Positions 21,058 through 32,757 of a stretch of DNA of 64,000 nucleotides are shown here, in pieces. The position numbers and the translations under genes are program-made. This DNA is from Gonocerus acuteangulatus (Eukaryota; Arthropoda; Insecta; Hemiptera; Coreidae): contig OX328131.1 in assembly GCA_946811695.1 (NCBI GenBank), forward strand, positions 6,823,826-6,887,825. Direction: 5' to 3'. The notes under the pieces were generated by a model. That model saw only the letters and a program-made list of their open reading frames with translations. It did not search any database and had not been told where the DNA came from. How positions within the stretch are numbered: the first letter of the stretch is position 1; the number at the start of each line of letters is the position of its first letter.

Positions 21058-21640
21058 TCAAAACTAAATGTTTGGGATGGATAAGGAACACAAGCAAATA
21101 AGAATGCAATTTCTTATATATTGTATTTTTATTGTCTTAAAATTTTACACTGTAAAAAAACTATTTATATGAAATAAAGGTAACAATGGAAGGTCATGAA
21201 CATAACCACATTTATATACATACGCATTCATAGAATGTAAACAGAAACATTTGTTATTGGTGGTTATTATAATCAGAAGCTGGAAATGGCTGGAGTTTTG
21301 GTTTTCTGACTTGCCTCCCGACGGTGGAAACCCTCGTCCCTTGATGAGGCATTCCTCGTTTCCTCAAGAAGATAGTAGCACATTTCATCTCTTGTTTTCC
21401 TCGATTAGCCGGACTCTCGCTACCTGGCATCATGACCTAGTAAACACCCTGTCATATAACACTAAACAACATCAGTAACATTCATCAAAAAGAAGCATAT
21501 AAAACTAAAAAGCAACAAAGTAAAAATAAAAGAAAAATATTTCAAAATTATATAAAAAAAAAAAAAAAATCGACAAAATAAATATTAAAAAATAATAGTA
21601 TTAGGAACAGACTCATTCTGAAGAATGAGTCTCATTCATA
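21058..21640. other. Spacer, no gene recognised
   Basis: A+T-rich, with one more coding-like frame at 21251-21478 that matches nothing I know. It ends at the 5'-truncated start of the LINE fragment. Confidence 0.35.
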
Positions 21641-23283
21641 AAAGGGGCCAAAAGACGACCCTCAGAACTATAGAGGAATCTCTATATTGAACAGTATCCT
21701 GAAAATGTTCACCCATGTGATCTACAAGAGGCTAAGTAGTTGGGCTGAAGAAAAGAATCTTATCCCAGACGAGCAAATGGGTTTCAGGAAGGGTAAGGGT
21801 TGCAGAGATAATGTCTTTATTCTATCCTCAATTATAAACCTGGTGCTCAGACTTAAAAAAAGAAAAGTAATTGCCACCTTTGTGGATTTTAAGAGGGCAT
21901 TCGATTCGGTCAGCTACAGCTTGCTATGGAGAAGATTGTATGACATTGGACTTAGAGGGGAAATACTGCGGCTGCTAATGAATCTGTATGAAACGGCAAG
22001 ATTCGTAATAACTATAGGCGAGCAAACTTCTCAGGAAATCTCAATCACAGAAGGGGTGTTACAAGGCGATAATTTAAGTCCTCTTCTATTCCTGCTGTAC
22101 ATTGGCGATATCCTGGAGTTCTTTAAAGCTCATGGAGCACAGGGAATAAGTGTATTGGATATAGTTGAAATCTTACTTATGCTTTATGCTGATGATTTGG
22201 TTATTACAGCTGGACCGATGCTCAATTTAAACTGCGGCTATTGGAAAAGTACTGCGAGAAGAAAAAGCTGACTGTTAATGTCAGTAAAACATTTGTTCTG
22301 CCCTTTCAAAATGGAGGGAGGCTTGGAAGGCACATGGATCTCAAGTACCAGAACGACCAGCTTCAAGTTGTGAACAGGTTTACATATCTAGGTGTACCTT
22401 TCTCGATGTCAGGGAAGTTCTCGCAAGCAGCAGACCATTTTGTTGCAAAATGCGCCATAGCAAATGGAGTAGTGCTCAAGATATTGGGAAGGTCTAAATC
22501 GGACACATGGGAAACAAAATCAAAGCTTTTTGAAGCTATTTCAGAAAGCACTCTTTTGTTTAATGCAGAAATATGGGGACCCCAGTACATTGGAAAAATT
22601 GAAAGAGGCCAGCTTTTATATTTTAAGAGACTCCTGCATCTCCCAAGGAACACTCCCAGGAGCTATGTGCGACTTGAAACTGGTCGAATCCACCTTAAGC
22701 ATAAGATTTTCAAAAGGATGCTTAATTGGTGGCAGCACCTGTTAACACTACCTAAAACTGACCTCTCAAAAGCCTGTTATTTGGCACTGGTTAAAATTGG
22801 TGAGGCTTATGCAATCCCTTTTAATTGGACGCTGGAGATGAGGTCATATTTATCAACAGTTGGATGTGAGGACATATGGCAAAAACAAATACTATTGACC
22901 AAGCAACAGATGGGTGAAATTATAGAAAAAACCACTATTTTTCCCTGGACATGGAGGCAGTAACAAAAAGCTCTTATAATCATGTATACAGGAACCTTAG
23001 CTCATATAGCTTTGAAGGAGAGCAGTACTTATATCTAACAATACATATAGAAAAGCTTTGCCTCCTAGCCCAACTCAGGTTATCCAACACCAAGAATACC
23101 AAAATATACATTAAAGACAATAGCTACGTCTTTAACATAGATCAAACATGCCCATTATGCAACACAGCAGAAAATACAATAGAACACCTACTTACTGAAT
23201 GCAGGATTCTCAAACCACTGACAATTACCGTCACCAAAGATCAAGAATTACCATCTTATCCCCCAACACCCAAGACCAGCTAA
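21641..23283 (+). pseudogene. 5'-truncated, frameshifted LINE reverse-transcriptase fragment
   Basis: Starts abruptly inside the reverse transcriptase at the NYRGIS motif (about 21668). Then come FVDFKRAFDSV, GVLQGDNLSPLLF and the catalytic LYADDLVI (about 22180-22203). The reading frame changes near 22230-22260 and again near 22955, so it is dead. The last part has CPLCNTAENTIEHLLTEC, a knuckle usual at the C-terminus of R1/I/CR1-type proteins. Clade not assigned: endonuclease and RNase H regions are missing or unseen. The 3' end carries the 110-bp repeats described next. Confidence 0.85.
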
Positions 23284-23803
23284 ATGCCTTTAGTCACCAG
23301 ACTCTTCGATACCTGCAAGCTAGGAAGACTCTTCTAGGCTGAAATCAGTGCCAACCTTCAAAGTCTTATCCCCCAACACCCAAGACCAGCTAAATGCCTT
23401 TAGTCACCAGACCCTTCCATGTCTGCAAGCTAGGAAGACTCTTCTAGGCTGAAATCAGTGCCAACCTTCAAAGTCTTATCCCCCAACACCCAAGACCAGC
23501 TAAATGCCTTTAGTCACCAGACTCTTCGATACCTGCAAGCTAGGAAGACTCTTCTAGGCTGAAATCAGTGCCAACCTTCAAAGTCTTATCCCCCAACACC
23601 CAAGACCAGCTAAATGCCTTTAGTCACCAGACCCTTCCATGTCTGCAAGCTAGGAAGACTCTTCTAGGCTGAAATCAGTGCCAACCTTCAAAGTCTTATC
23701 CCCCAACACCCAAGACCAGCTAAATGCCTTTAGTCACCAGACCCTTCCATGTCTGCAAGCTAGGAAGACTCTTCTAGGCTGAAATTAGTGCCAACCTTCA
23801 AAG
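23254..23803 (+). repeat. Five exact-length 110-bp tandem repeats at the LINE 3' end
   Basis: Unit starts TCTTATCCCCCAACACCC at 23254, 23364, 23474, 23584 and 23694: five units of exactly 110 bp, nearly identical. Two variants differ at ACTCTTCGATAC versus ACCCTTCCATGT and follow the order A-B-A-B-B, which suggests duplication of an AB dimer. The first unit overlaps the last codons of the LINE frame, so the repeats arose from its coding end and 3' UTR. Confidence 0.95.
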
Positions 23804-24242
23804 TGCTCTCTTTAAAGACATCTAATTTTGATGCATACTTTTTATTATTTATTATTATTTTACAAGCATCATGTATTATTTGTTTTTACATAAAAAGATT
23901 TTTGTTATTTTAATGTTTTGTATTATTTTTATTTGTTGTATTACTATGGAAAGTGAAATTTAATTCTAAGTACCGAGTCCTTGCTGTAAGTTTTTTACTT
24001 AAAAGCAATAAACATATATTCATATTCATAGGAACAGCCCTTCCTTTTACATTTTTCTTTCAAAATACTGAAGACCAAACAAAATTCCTTTGTTTCAATC
24101 ATGACCACCTCCCTTTGTTCCTCTACTTGTGCCTGTTGTTATGCATTTGTATACCACACTTTATATCGGTCATTCATTTCAGTGGTTGTAAGTCGAAAAA
24201 TGACATCAGTTGAATTTACATAAGTCCAAATTTACTTGTATC
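23804..24242. other. Spacer, A+T-rich
   Basis: TTATT-rich sequence after the LINE repeats, possibly including its tail. The frame at 23953-24213 has no recognisable content. Confidence 0.35.
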
Positions 24243-24650
24243 AGGTCGTCCCATAAGTAATGTCGGTTTTAATATTTCTTTTTGTTTATTATATCATTAA
24301 ATACACTTCTACTTATCATGTTTAGGTTGGTGAAACTTATTTATTCTGTGCTGAAATTTCATTTGAAATGTATCTCCCAAGACACCACTTATGCCATGTT
24401 ATGCTTTGGGAATTCAATAAAGGAGAAAATGCTGAACTTATCAAAAACTTGAAGAAATATATGGTGAAAATGTAATTAGTGAGCGACTAGTGCAGCGATG
24501 GTTTGAACGATTTTGAGCGGGAAACCGCGAGCTATGTTGGTTGACCTCGTACAGGTCAACCAACAGAGCTTCACGACAAACTCCTACAGCCCACCGACAT
24601 TACTGATAAGATGACCTGATAATGGGGCTGAACCTTGAATAACTATCCCC
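24243..24650 (+). pseudogene. Mariner transposon fossil (5' terminus and transposase N-terminus)
   Basis: Begins CAGGTCGTCCCATAAGTAAT, a typical mariner terminus. About 150 bp later broken frames give MLWEFNKGENA and, after a frame change, GENVISERLVQRWFERF, the N-terminal helix-turn-helix region of mariner transposases. Several stops and shifts; the catalytic D,D34D region and the right end are absent. Confidence 0.75.
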
Positions 24651-25384
24651 AGTACTGTATTTTTAAATAAAAATGCATTTATAATAATATATTTAAAATT
24701 TATGAATACACATAAATAGATACTTGCACGTGTAGATGTTTAAAATTTAATGATGTTCTCATCAAATTAGACCAGAAATAAATAACAAAAATCATTCGTC
24801 TAAGGTCCAGCTGGAAGATTATTATGTGCATCAAGTGAATGAACAAAATCTACTATCTAAAATTATGATTAACTGAATACACTTACAGAAAAAAAAAAAC
24901 AAACATTAATGTTTGCACAGAAAATTACGTCATTTCTGCATGAGAATAAATATAGAAATGAATATTTATAGAAATAGAAAACTCCGTTTAATACACGAAA
25001 GGAAATTATATTTCGAAGGTAATTATTAAAGAAATATTGGCCTTTATTCCAGGAGCAATAAAATTTGCGGACATTTTTTTCTTTTATGACCTCGTCACTG
25101 GGAGGTATAAATTGTTTTCAGTCTTAGATATGGCTAAGTATTGATAAATATCACGAACTACTTCCCTTGCCTGCCCTCTCAAAGCCTTCCCTGCTCCTAG
25201 ACGAGGCATAATACATTTTTAGAATTTCTCACATAAAGTGTAATTCAAAGGCAGAACGAAATGGAGAATGAAAGGGAATACATTCCTCAGAAGTTCACAG
25301 ATACAAAATTGAACTTTTTCGTCAAGCACGCGAACAAGCAATAGAAGCGAAAAAGAATAAAACAACAATGAGGTTCCTCCAAAT
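24651..25384. other. 3' flank of KANSL3 with a dispersed repeat
   Basis: Holds the presumed KANSL3 3' UTR (minus strand) and, at about 25084-25195, a copy of the repeat GGCTAAGTATTGATAAATAT...CTCTCAAAGCCTTCCCT, also present as an inverted pair in KANSL3 intron 9. No other gene seen. Confidence 0.5.
25043..25048 (-). promoter_or_regulatory. Candidate KANSL3 polyadenylation signal
   Basis: AATAAA on the minus strand (GGAATAAAGG context), about 340 bases after the predicted KANSL3 stop. It is the first canonical hexamer I found there; position is plausible but not proven. Confidence 0.35.
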
Positions 25385-25560
25385 CTATAAAAAATTGCTC
25401 GATGAGCTAATACCGACCTTGAGCTGGCCTGTATTGTGGTGCTCCTCCTGGCTGTCGGGAGCAATAATCACAGGCATTTCCAGAAGTCTGTCTGGAGTCA
25501 GCTGCTCGACAAAACTGTTATCTGTACCATCTATTTTTGAGCCAGGAAACTCTTCACTAC
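25385..25560 (-). CDS. KANSL3: KANSL3 exon 15 (stop)
   Basis: Acceptor TTTAGTTTTAG. Acidic end ([31 protein letters not shown]) and stop TAG at 25387-25385. A GT after the AAG codon (AAG|GTCGGT) could be a donor to a further exon, so the last ten codons are tentative. Confidence 0.65.
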
Positions 25561-25823
25561 CTAAAACTAAAGGAAAATATTTTAAATTTGAATCTTTAGA
25601 ACATATTAAAACAGCAAAAAAATTAAAATTTATTTTTTTTGATCATACAAAGAGCATTATCATTTTAATAGTAGAATAAATAAACAATTGATTAATTGCA
25701 ATGTTAAAGAATTACAAATTAATCAGTTACAATTGTATGATTTTATAACTACAATCAATTAAAATTGTGATTGATATCATAATTAATAAATAAATTATTC
25801 ATTTTTTTTATTAATTGTGGTTG

Positions 25824-25891
<68 letters not shown>

Positions 25892-28800
25892 ACAAAAGAT
25901 GAAGTTTATTTACAAGCAGTATTTGTCCACTGGAACTCATATTTTTCAGAAGAATTTACATGAAAAAAAATCATAGTGGGTCATGCATTTATAGCCTGCT
26001 AGATAAAGTTTTTAAAGAAATCGTTATACGGGGAATCAAATCAAGCCACTTCTAAGATAATATCATTACTGTTTTTGAGATAATTTTAAGAAACTTAGTA
26101 TTTTGATTTAGGGTAGTCTAAAATGGCAGGCCTGGGAAACTTTTTCAGGAGTTGAAATTCATCCAAATGGGATGGATAAATTCAGGTTACATTTAGAGGA
26201 AATATTACAACGACAAACAATTGTCACGCCAAACATGAACACTTTATGACTTTTCATACATTTTCTAAAAATAAATAAATAAATATATTGATATAATTAT
26301 TTCATTACCTTTTATGTGAGGAAGAATTTTAAAAGAAGTTGATTCGCCGCTAAGAGTTGAATCTAAAAGAATGGATAATTAATTATTAAAAAAGAAAATT
26401 GAAAGGCAGATGGAAATATATGTGACCATTCTTTAGTTACAACACCACAGCTAAAAACAGGATGTAAAAACTTTTTTCTTACTTTTATAAGACAAATATA
26501 TATTTCAACATTTTTTTTAATCTGTTTATTTATATGATATAATTATTTCTAATATTAAAATATGTAAAAGAAGTAAGTTACTGTGATATTCAAAAAAAAT
26601 TAAAAAAACAACAACTCAAATAACTTGTGGCCAGCATTTTAACCATGTTTAATCTATGAGCAAATCATGGTTCCGTATTGAAATATTAACCCTCAGCTTA
26701 CGTCGGGCAGTTCGGGCTGACCGAACCAGTAGTACAGCAATCTCTCTACCTGGCTGGGCCCTAGTTACGAACCTATTCTCGGCCTCTTCTTTATGTGCGT
26801 GAACACTTTCATATAATTTCCTCCTTTGAAATTTCAAATTGTAAGAAAACTTTATTTTATTATTTATTTACTTTTTCTTTTAGCTCTAAAATATTTAGGT
26901 TGAATTATGTAATTAATAAATCCAATAAATTTTTTTATATACTATATTTTTTAATACGAAAAATAATTTTTCGAGCCGGCCCCAGGTATCCTTAATCCCT
27001 AGCTCTCGTCACAAAGAGTTAATTCCCCCGACAACTAGTGGTTAAAGAAATAGCTAAAGCTTCCCTCAGTCCTTGCTTAATAGCCGCAAGGTCGAACTCC
27101 TGGAAAAGTCAGACGTAGAGAGCCGGTAAACGAGAGAGCAGGGTCGGACTGCTGTACAAGTCCTTCGTTCCAGGGGCACAGCTGCTCTCGACTGCTAGTC
27201 AAGTCCTTCGTTCCAGGCGCGGTTTGACTTGTGCAGCAGTCTATAGTAAGGAAAGGGTTAAAATAGAGAAAACATATTTGACACACAATAATCTTCAGTT
27301 TGCACTACTACTCAAACAAGCAAAGAGTCGTTCCAAGGAAGCTATATTCACAAGAAAATTATCTTACTGATCTAACAAAAAATAAATCTCCATTATTAAA
27401 TTTTTGAAAATGCTTACAATCACTACTTACGATCAATAGAAGAAGTGTTGATGACGCTAATATTTTCAATAGATGGCCTTGTGATTCCTTTCTCGAGCAT
27501 TCCACCTCGACGAGATATAGCAATACCAACGTTATTAGGCTGCAATGTTAAATGACAATTTAGGTAAAATCCACAAAATGTAGTACTATAAAGTATTTAT
27601 TATGAAGTAGTTTGTCAGTGAAGACCTGCATTAGGAAATACAGTAGAGTCTCACTAATCTGAATCCCTCTAGTCTGAAAATCTCCCTAATCAGAGCAAGA
27701 CTAAATAAAAAAATAATTTTTATAAAATTTCTGAACTAGATAAGAAAATAAAACAATTTTTTTTTGTTCTGTTTTTTTCAAGAGATGTGCATTTAATGTA
27801 CAGGATGTCACAAAAGTAATGGTCATCCGATTACCAGATGATTCTCCAAAGCAAGATCGGAAAAAATAACCCCCATATTAACCCCCGCAAAATGTTACCT
27901 TGAAATGTTATTCAAGGTAAATTTTTTTTATTGCATATTTCGAATCTTCGAGTCAGGAGGAAGAAAAAAGGTCAACAACACCATAGGTCAGAAATGACTC
28001 CTTACGGTCATAATGACCATTAACAGCGTATATGTGAGCCATTCCATTCCAATCGACACACGGTGGCCGATTTAGATCATTTTTCTTTTTTATATGTTCT
28101 ACTAACATTGTGCAGTGCAGTTTAAAATTCATTGTACTTCTTAAGCGTAATTTCGTACCTTGAATTCTTAATATATCAGACACTTAATATACCTTATGAA
28201 GTCAATATGTGACATTATTATATGATAAAACTCTGCCTAATCCGAACAGGGTTTGGTCCTAAATATCGGGACTCTACTGTATGTGATTATTCATTTTGTA
28301 TCAATGATATAATTATAGTTAGAAATGTTGAAGCTTTACCTGCGTGAGATATCTGCCTCGCCCTCGGCCCCGCCCTAGTCCTCTTCGTGCAGTTGTTACA
28401 TCTGTAAACAGTGAAGGGAAATAAATAACTGAAATATTTTATTTTTATAGAAAAGCTAAGAGCTCTATTCACATTCTTGCAAATTACACTGAACAATAAT
28501 CATCATTCGATAAATAAGCTATTATTTTTAACTAAACTGAACTGTATCCATACTTATATTTTCTAGATTAATAATTATTTTCATAGCTTGCCAGCACACA
28601 CACCCATACAAAAGCTACTATGTCAAGAAATGATAAGTGAAAAGATTTGAAATATCAATGGGGTATACTAATTGGGTAGGTTGATTAAACGTAACAGTAT
28701 ACAATTTTATAGGGCAGAAAACAATTTAAAAAAACAATAACTATTTATAACGGAATAAAAAAAAAAAAAAAAAATCAGTCCCATAACAGGCTATGAGCAA

Positions 28801-31800
28801 TTAGAGTTGATGTATCTGATTCTTGGCCATACCGCACACTAGGGAGATAGTGTGGTCAGTACTACATTCCGGCCGCTTGATAAGGCTGGGCAGGCCTAAG
28901 GACGGTCTGAGGCCCCAACTCCAACCCTCGATTGACGACACTAGAAGATGAAATCCCCGGTGCGTAGCTGGCTTTTGAACTCAGATACAGCAGTACATTA
29001 CTAATACCATGTGCATCATTTTGTAAGCTTCATTCAGGATATAAAATGAAGTTAGAAATTGACAATCGAATGGCACTTAACATCGAAGGAGATTATTGTA
29101 ATTTGTTTTTTAAGTTGATGTTTAGTTAAATTAAAGCTAATTGAAATCATATTGTTTCAAAATTAAATCTATTTTTTTAGTATTACCTAGTATCAACAAG
29201 TCTGTTCTATTTCCTCTTCATGGTATTTTAATTTTTTATCTAAATGTTTAACTTGTGTTTTAAATTTTAGATTTTAAATTATTTTCTAATGTACTTGTAA
29301 TTCATTTTTTCGGCATTTATTCAATAATTGCAACAACATTGAAATTTACCAATGGAAATAGCCACATTGAATGCACCTGTTCACGTTGATCACCGAAGTT
29401 AAGCAATGTTGGGGCATGGCCAGTATCTGAATGCGTGACTGAACACGTGCCGTTGGCATTATAAAAGGGTGGCAACATGTAGATAGCCCAGCATTAATAG
29501 CCCAAACTTCAATGGAAATCTTTATGGATATAGAGTATCCAGACAAGATTAAATATCTATCAACATAGGAAAATCAATCTGGCTATTTAATATTGATAAG
29601 GACTACAGTAAACTTACATTGTCTCCTAGGGTATAGATCATCTTGGATGGAGATTTTCCGTTTCTTCTCGACAAGCCTAAATCTAGGCCGGTTCTCGTTT
29701 AACTGAGAAGACGATGTCTGCTGAGGCGAAGATAGGATGTGTCCGACAAAGTCTGTCACTTCGTCCTATTTCAAACAATATATACATGAGATTGGCATAT
29801 GTTATACCTCATTCTTGCATTAAATACCTCTGCGACATGTCACAGAGAATGGGAAACAAAACTGTGTAATAAGTCCCGGGCACATGTCGTGTGACATGTG
29901 CCGGGGATTTGTCAGAATGGAAACGTAACTTTAATAAGAAACTAGTCAAAGAGTTCCATGAACTGTGTTCTTTTTGTTTTCATCAAGGATGATAAGTATC
30001 GTAAGTCCATCATGCAGGAGCTGCATAACTATGCCTGAATAATTTGCTTAAAATAACATATATAAATAAAACAAAAACATGAATAGTTCTGCTCTTTTGC
30101 ATTTGTAATGAGCAGCTGTTTTAATTATGATTTTTTCAATTAATTTCCTTCCAGAGTTTTGTGTATGCGTCATACTACACTACTTAATAAATACACAAAA
30201 CCTTCACATTTTCATCCATTGATCTTGATGAATAACAAAAGCGTCTCCTGACTAAGTGACAATGACAACTCAAAATTACCATAAGCCTTTGAATAATTTA
30301 ATAATGTTAATAAATGAAGAGGAGGCCGGTGGACGTGAGTGCTAAGGCGTATGGACTCCGTGCCTAAGATCGTGGGTTCGATTTCCACTATGAGTGGTGG
30401 CTTTTGTTTAGAAAAAAGAAAAGGCATCAGCCCTATCCTGGCTAGAAAAGAATGGTAACTTATCGATAACCTGTCCTAAAATTCGTTGTCAATAAAAAAT
30501 ATTTAATAAATGAATAAATAGATTGTTCCAGAATCGAATCTAATCTACTATTGTAAACAATATACATTTTTAAGTAAAGATGGAATGGTTGGGATTCAGC
30601 TAAAGAAACCTCAATAAGATTTTTTTTTTAAATCTATATTTATAACGTTTCGGCACTCATTGGTAGCCTTCGTCAGCTAAAATGACAAGATTATTTTTTT
30701 TAACAAAAATCGTATTGAGGTTTCTTTAGCCGAATCCCAACCATTCCATCTTTACTTATCAACTCGACGGCTAACTATCTAATCTTTATACATTTATAAG
30801 ATCATGTAGAAATCCAGGGTGCAGCGAGGAATTTTCCCAGCGAGCCCTAAGATGAGAAAATTCCTGCCGCAGGTGGAAATCGAACCCACCATCTCCCGCT
30901 TATGAATCCAAGGCGCTAGCCACTAGAGCACGGGAGACCCCAAGTGGAGTTAATGATATGAATATACTTACAATAATGCACCTGTCGACCATGCCTTGGG
31001 TTATTCCATCGGCTCGTTGTTTAGATTTAGTAATCCGTAGGTGGTCATCGGCGCCTCCAACGATTACCAGACCAGTTTCGACTCTCAGCTTCTCCCTAAT
31101 TTCTTCCACATCATCCGCACTAGGAGAGAAAAAATAATTCATAACTCATATAGCTAAGCTAATCAGGAAAAATAACATCTTGAATAATTTGAAGAAATGT
31201 GTAACTTTGTGCTGTAAATAACTCATGGTGGAGAGCAACTATGGCCACTTTCTTCAAGAAAACTAATTATGTCTCATTAAGGACTATGGAAGGCTTTGAG
31301 AGGTCAGGCAAGTGACATAGTGTTTAATGTTTATCAATACTTAGCCAAAGCTAAGGCTAAAAACTATTTAAACTGTAGCATTGCCTGATCAAATAGATGG
31401 TTAGAGGGAGGGACAAGGGCGTGGCCTAAATTTTTACTGCAGTAAAAAAAAAAAAAAAAAAATCAGTCCCGTAACAGGCCACGAGGGCCCTGAGGGGCAG
31501 ATATTAAAAAGAGGTATCTGATTCATGATCATACGGCACACTAGGGAGATAGTGTGGTCAGTACTATGCTCCGGCCGCCTGATTTTCCCCTTGGCTTCTT
31601 CGACTGCTAGAGTCATTAGCACCCAAGGTACCCATTGACAAATTTATTAAAGGCTGGGTTGGCCTAGGGACGGTCAGGGAGGCCGAATTCAACCCATGAA
31701 CGAAGACACTAGAAGAAAAAATCTTTAGTACTATGCTCGGGATTTGAACTCAGGTCCTCCAACTTATTAATCCAGTGCTCTACCACTGAGCTAACCTCGC

Positions 31801-32695
31801 CCCTACTGCAGTAAAAATGGTGGTATTAATTTCCTCTTTTATAACCTTATCGCTAAGAGGATTAAAATGTTTTTAGCCTTAGCTTTGGCTAAGTATTGAT
31901 AAATATTAAACACAATCTTTTGTCTGACCTCTCAAAGCCTTCCCTTGTTTTAAATATGACGTAATCAATTTGCATAGTGTTTCATGTATCGTGTTGTTCC
32001 TTGAAATGGGAATTTGGAAATTTTTCTCAATGAAATTATGAATATTATTTTTTTTTTTCCAGACATAAATTATACATAATCATCAATAAGAATAAAACTA
32101 ACTAAGCAGTAGCACCATGCTGGCCAATAACAAAGAGAACTGGAACATTGAGGCTGAGAAGATTGTCATCAGGCTGGCCTCGTTTGTCTTCGACAGTATT
32201 GACAGGGAAACCGAGGCATATCACAGCAGACACCTGTTCTAAGAGGGCAACCTGCAACAATATAGGATCATGTGAATATCAAGATTATTTAAAATCAGAT
32301 CAGATTAGAAATTAAATTTTCATTGAAGTCTGAATTTTATGTAAACAAAATTTTAGATCCTAAAATTCTTTCAATAAATCGGATAAATTCTAATAAAGGT
32401 AGGCACACTATTAACATTTTACAAACAAAGTGGGCAATGTTTTATGTGCTGGGAGTTGTATGTGTACAGAAAATAAAAGTTGTATTTTATTATAAATATA
32501 TTTCATTATTCTTTTTAAAATATACTATTTATTTATTATGCATTAACTTGTTCTCATTCCCACTTGTTCCTCTTTGACATAAATAAGAAAAAAAAAAAAA
32601 AAGTTTAAAAAAGTGTTTTTTCTTCTTCAGCAATTAATTATTGAACAAAACAAGTTTTATGAGTTACAAATAATAATAATAAAATAATTATTTTT

Positions 32696-32757
<62 letters not shown>

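Noticed and set aside
27953..28183. A gene within the pogo-like element
   Set aside because: Short frame without helix-turn-helix or DDE motifs; probably chance.
29352..29492. A functional 5S rRNA gene
   Set aside because: Only the internal promoter region is recognisable, with insertions, and a SINE body follows.
32081..32115. An extra microexon between KANSL3 exons 9 and 10
   Set aside because: First considered because the GTGCTA donor breaks frame; the GTTAGT donor 13 bases on restores it without a microexon.
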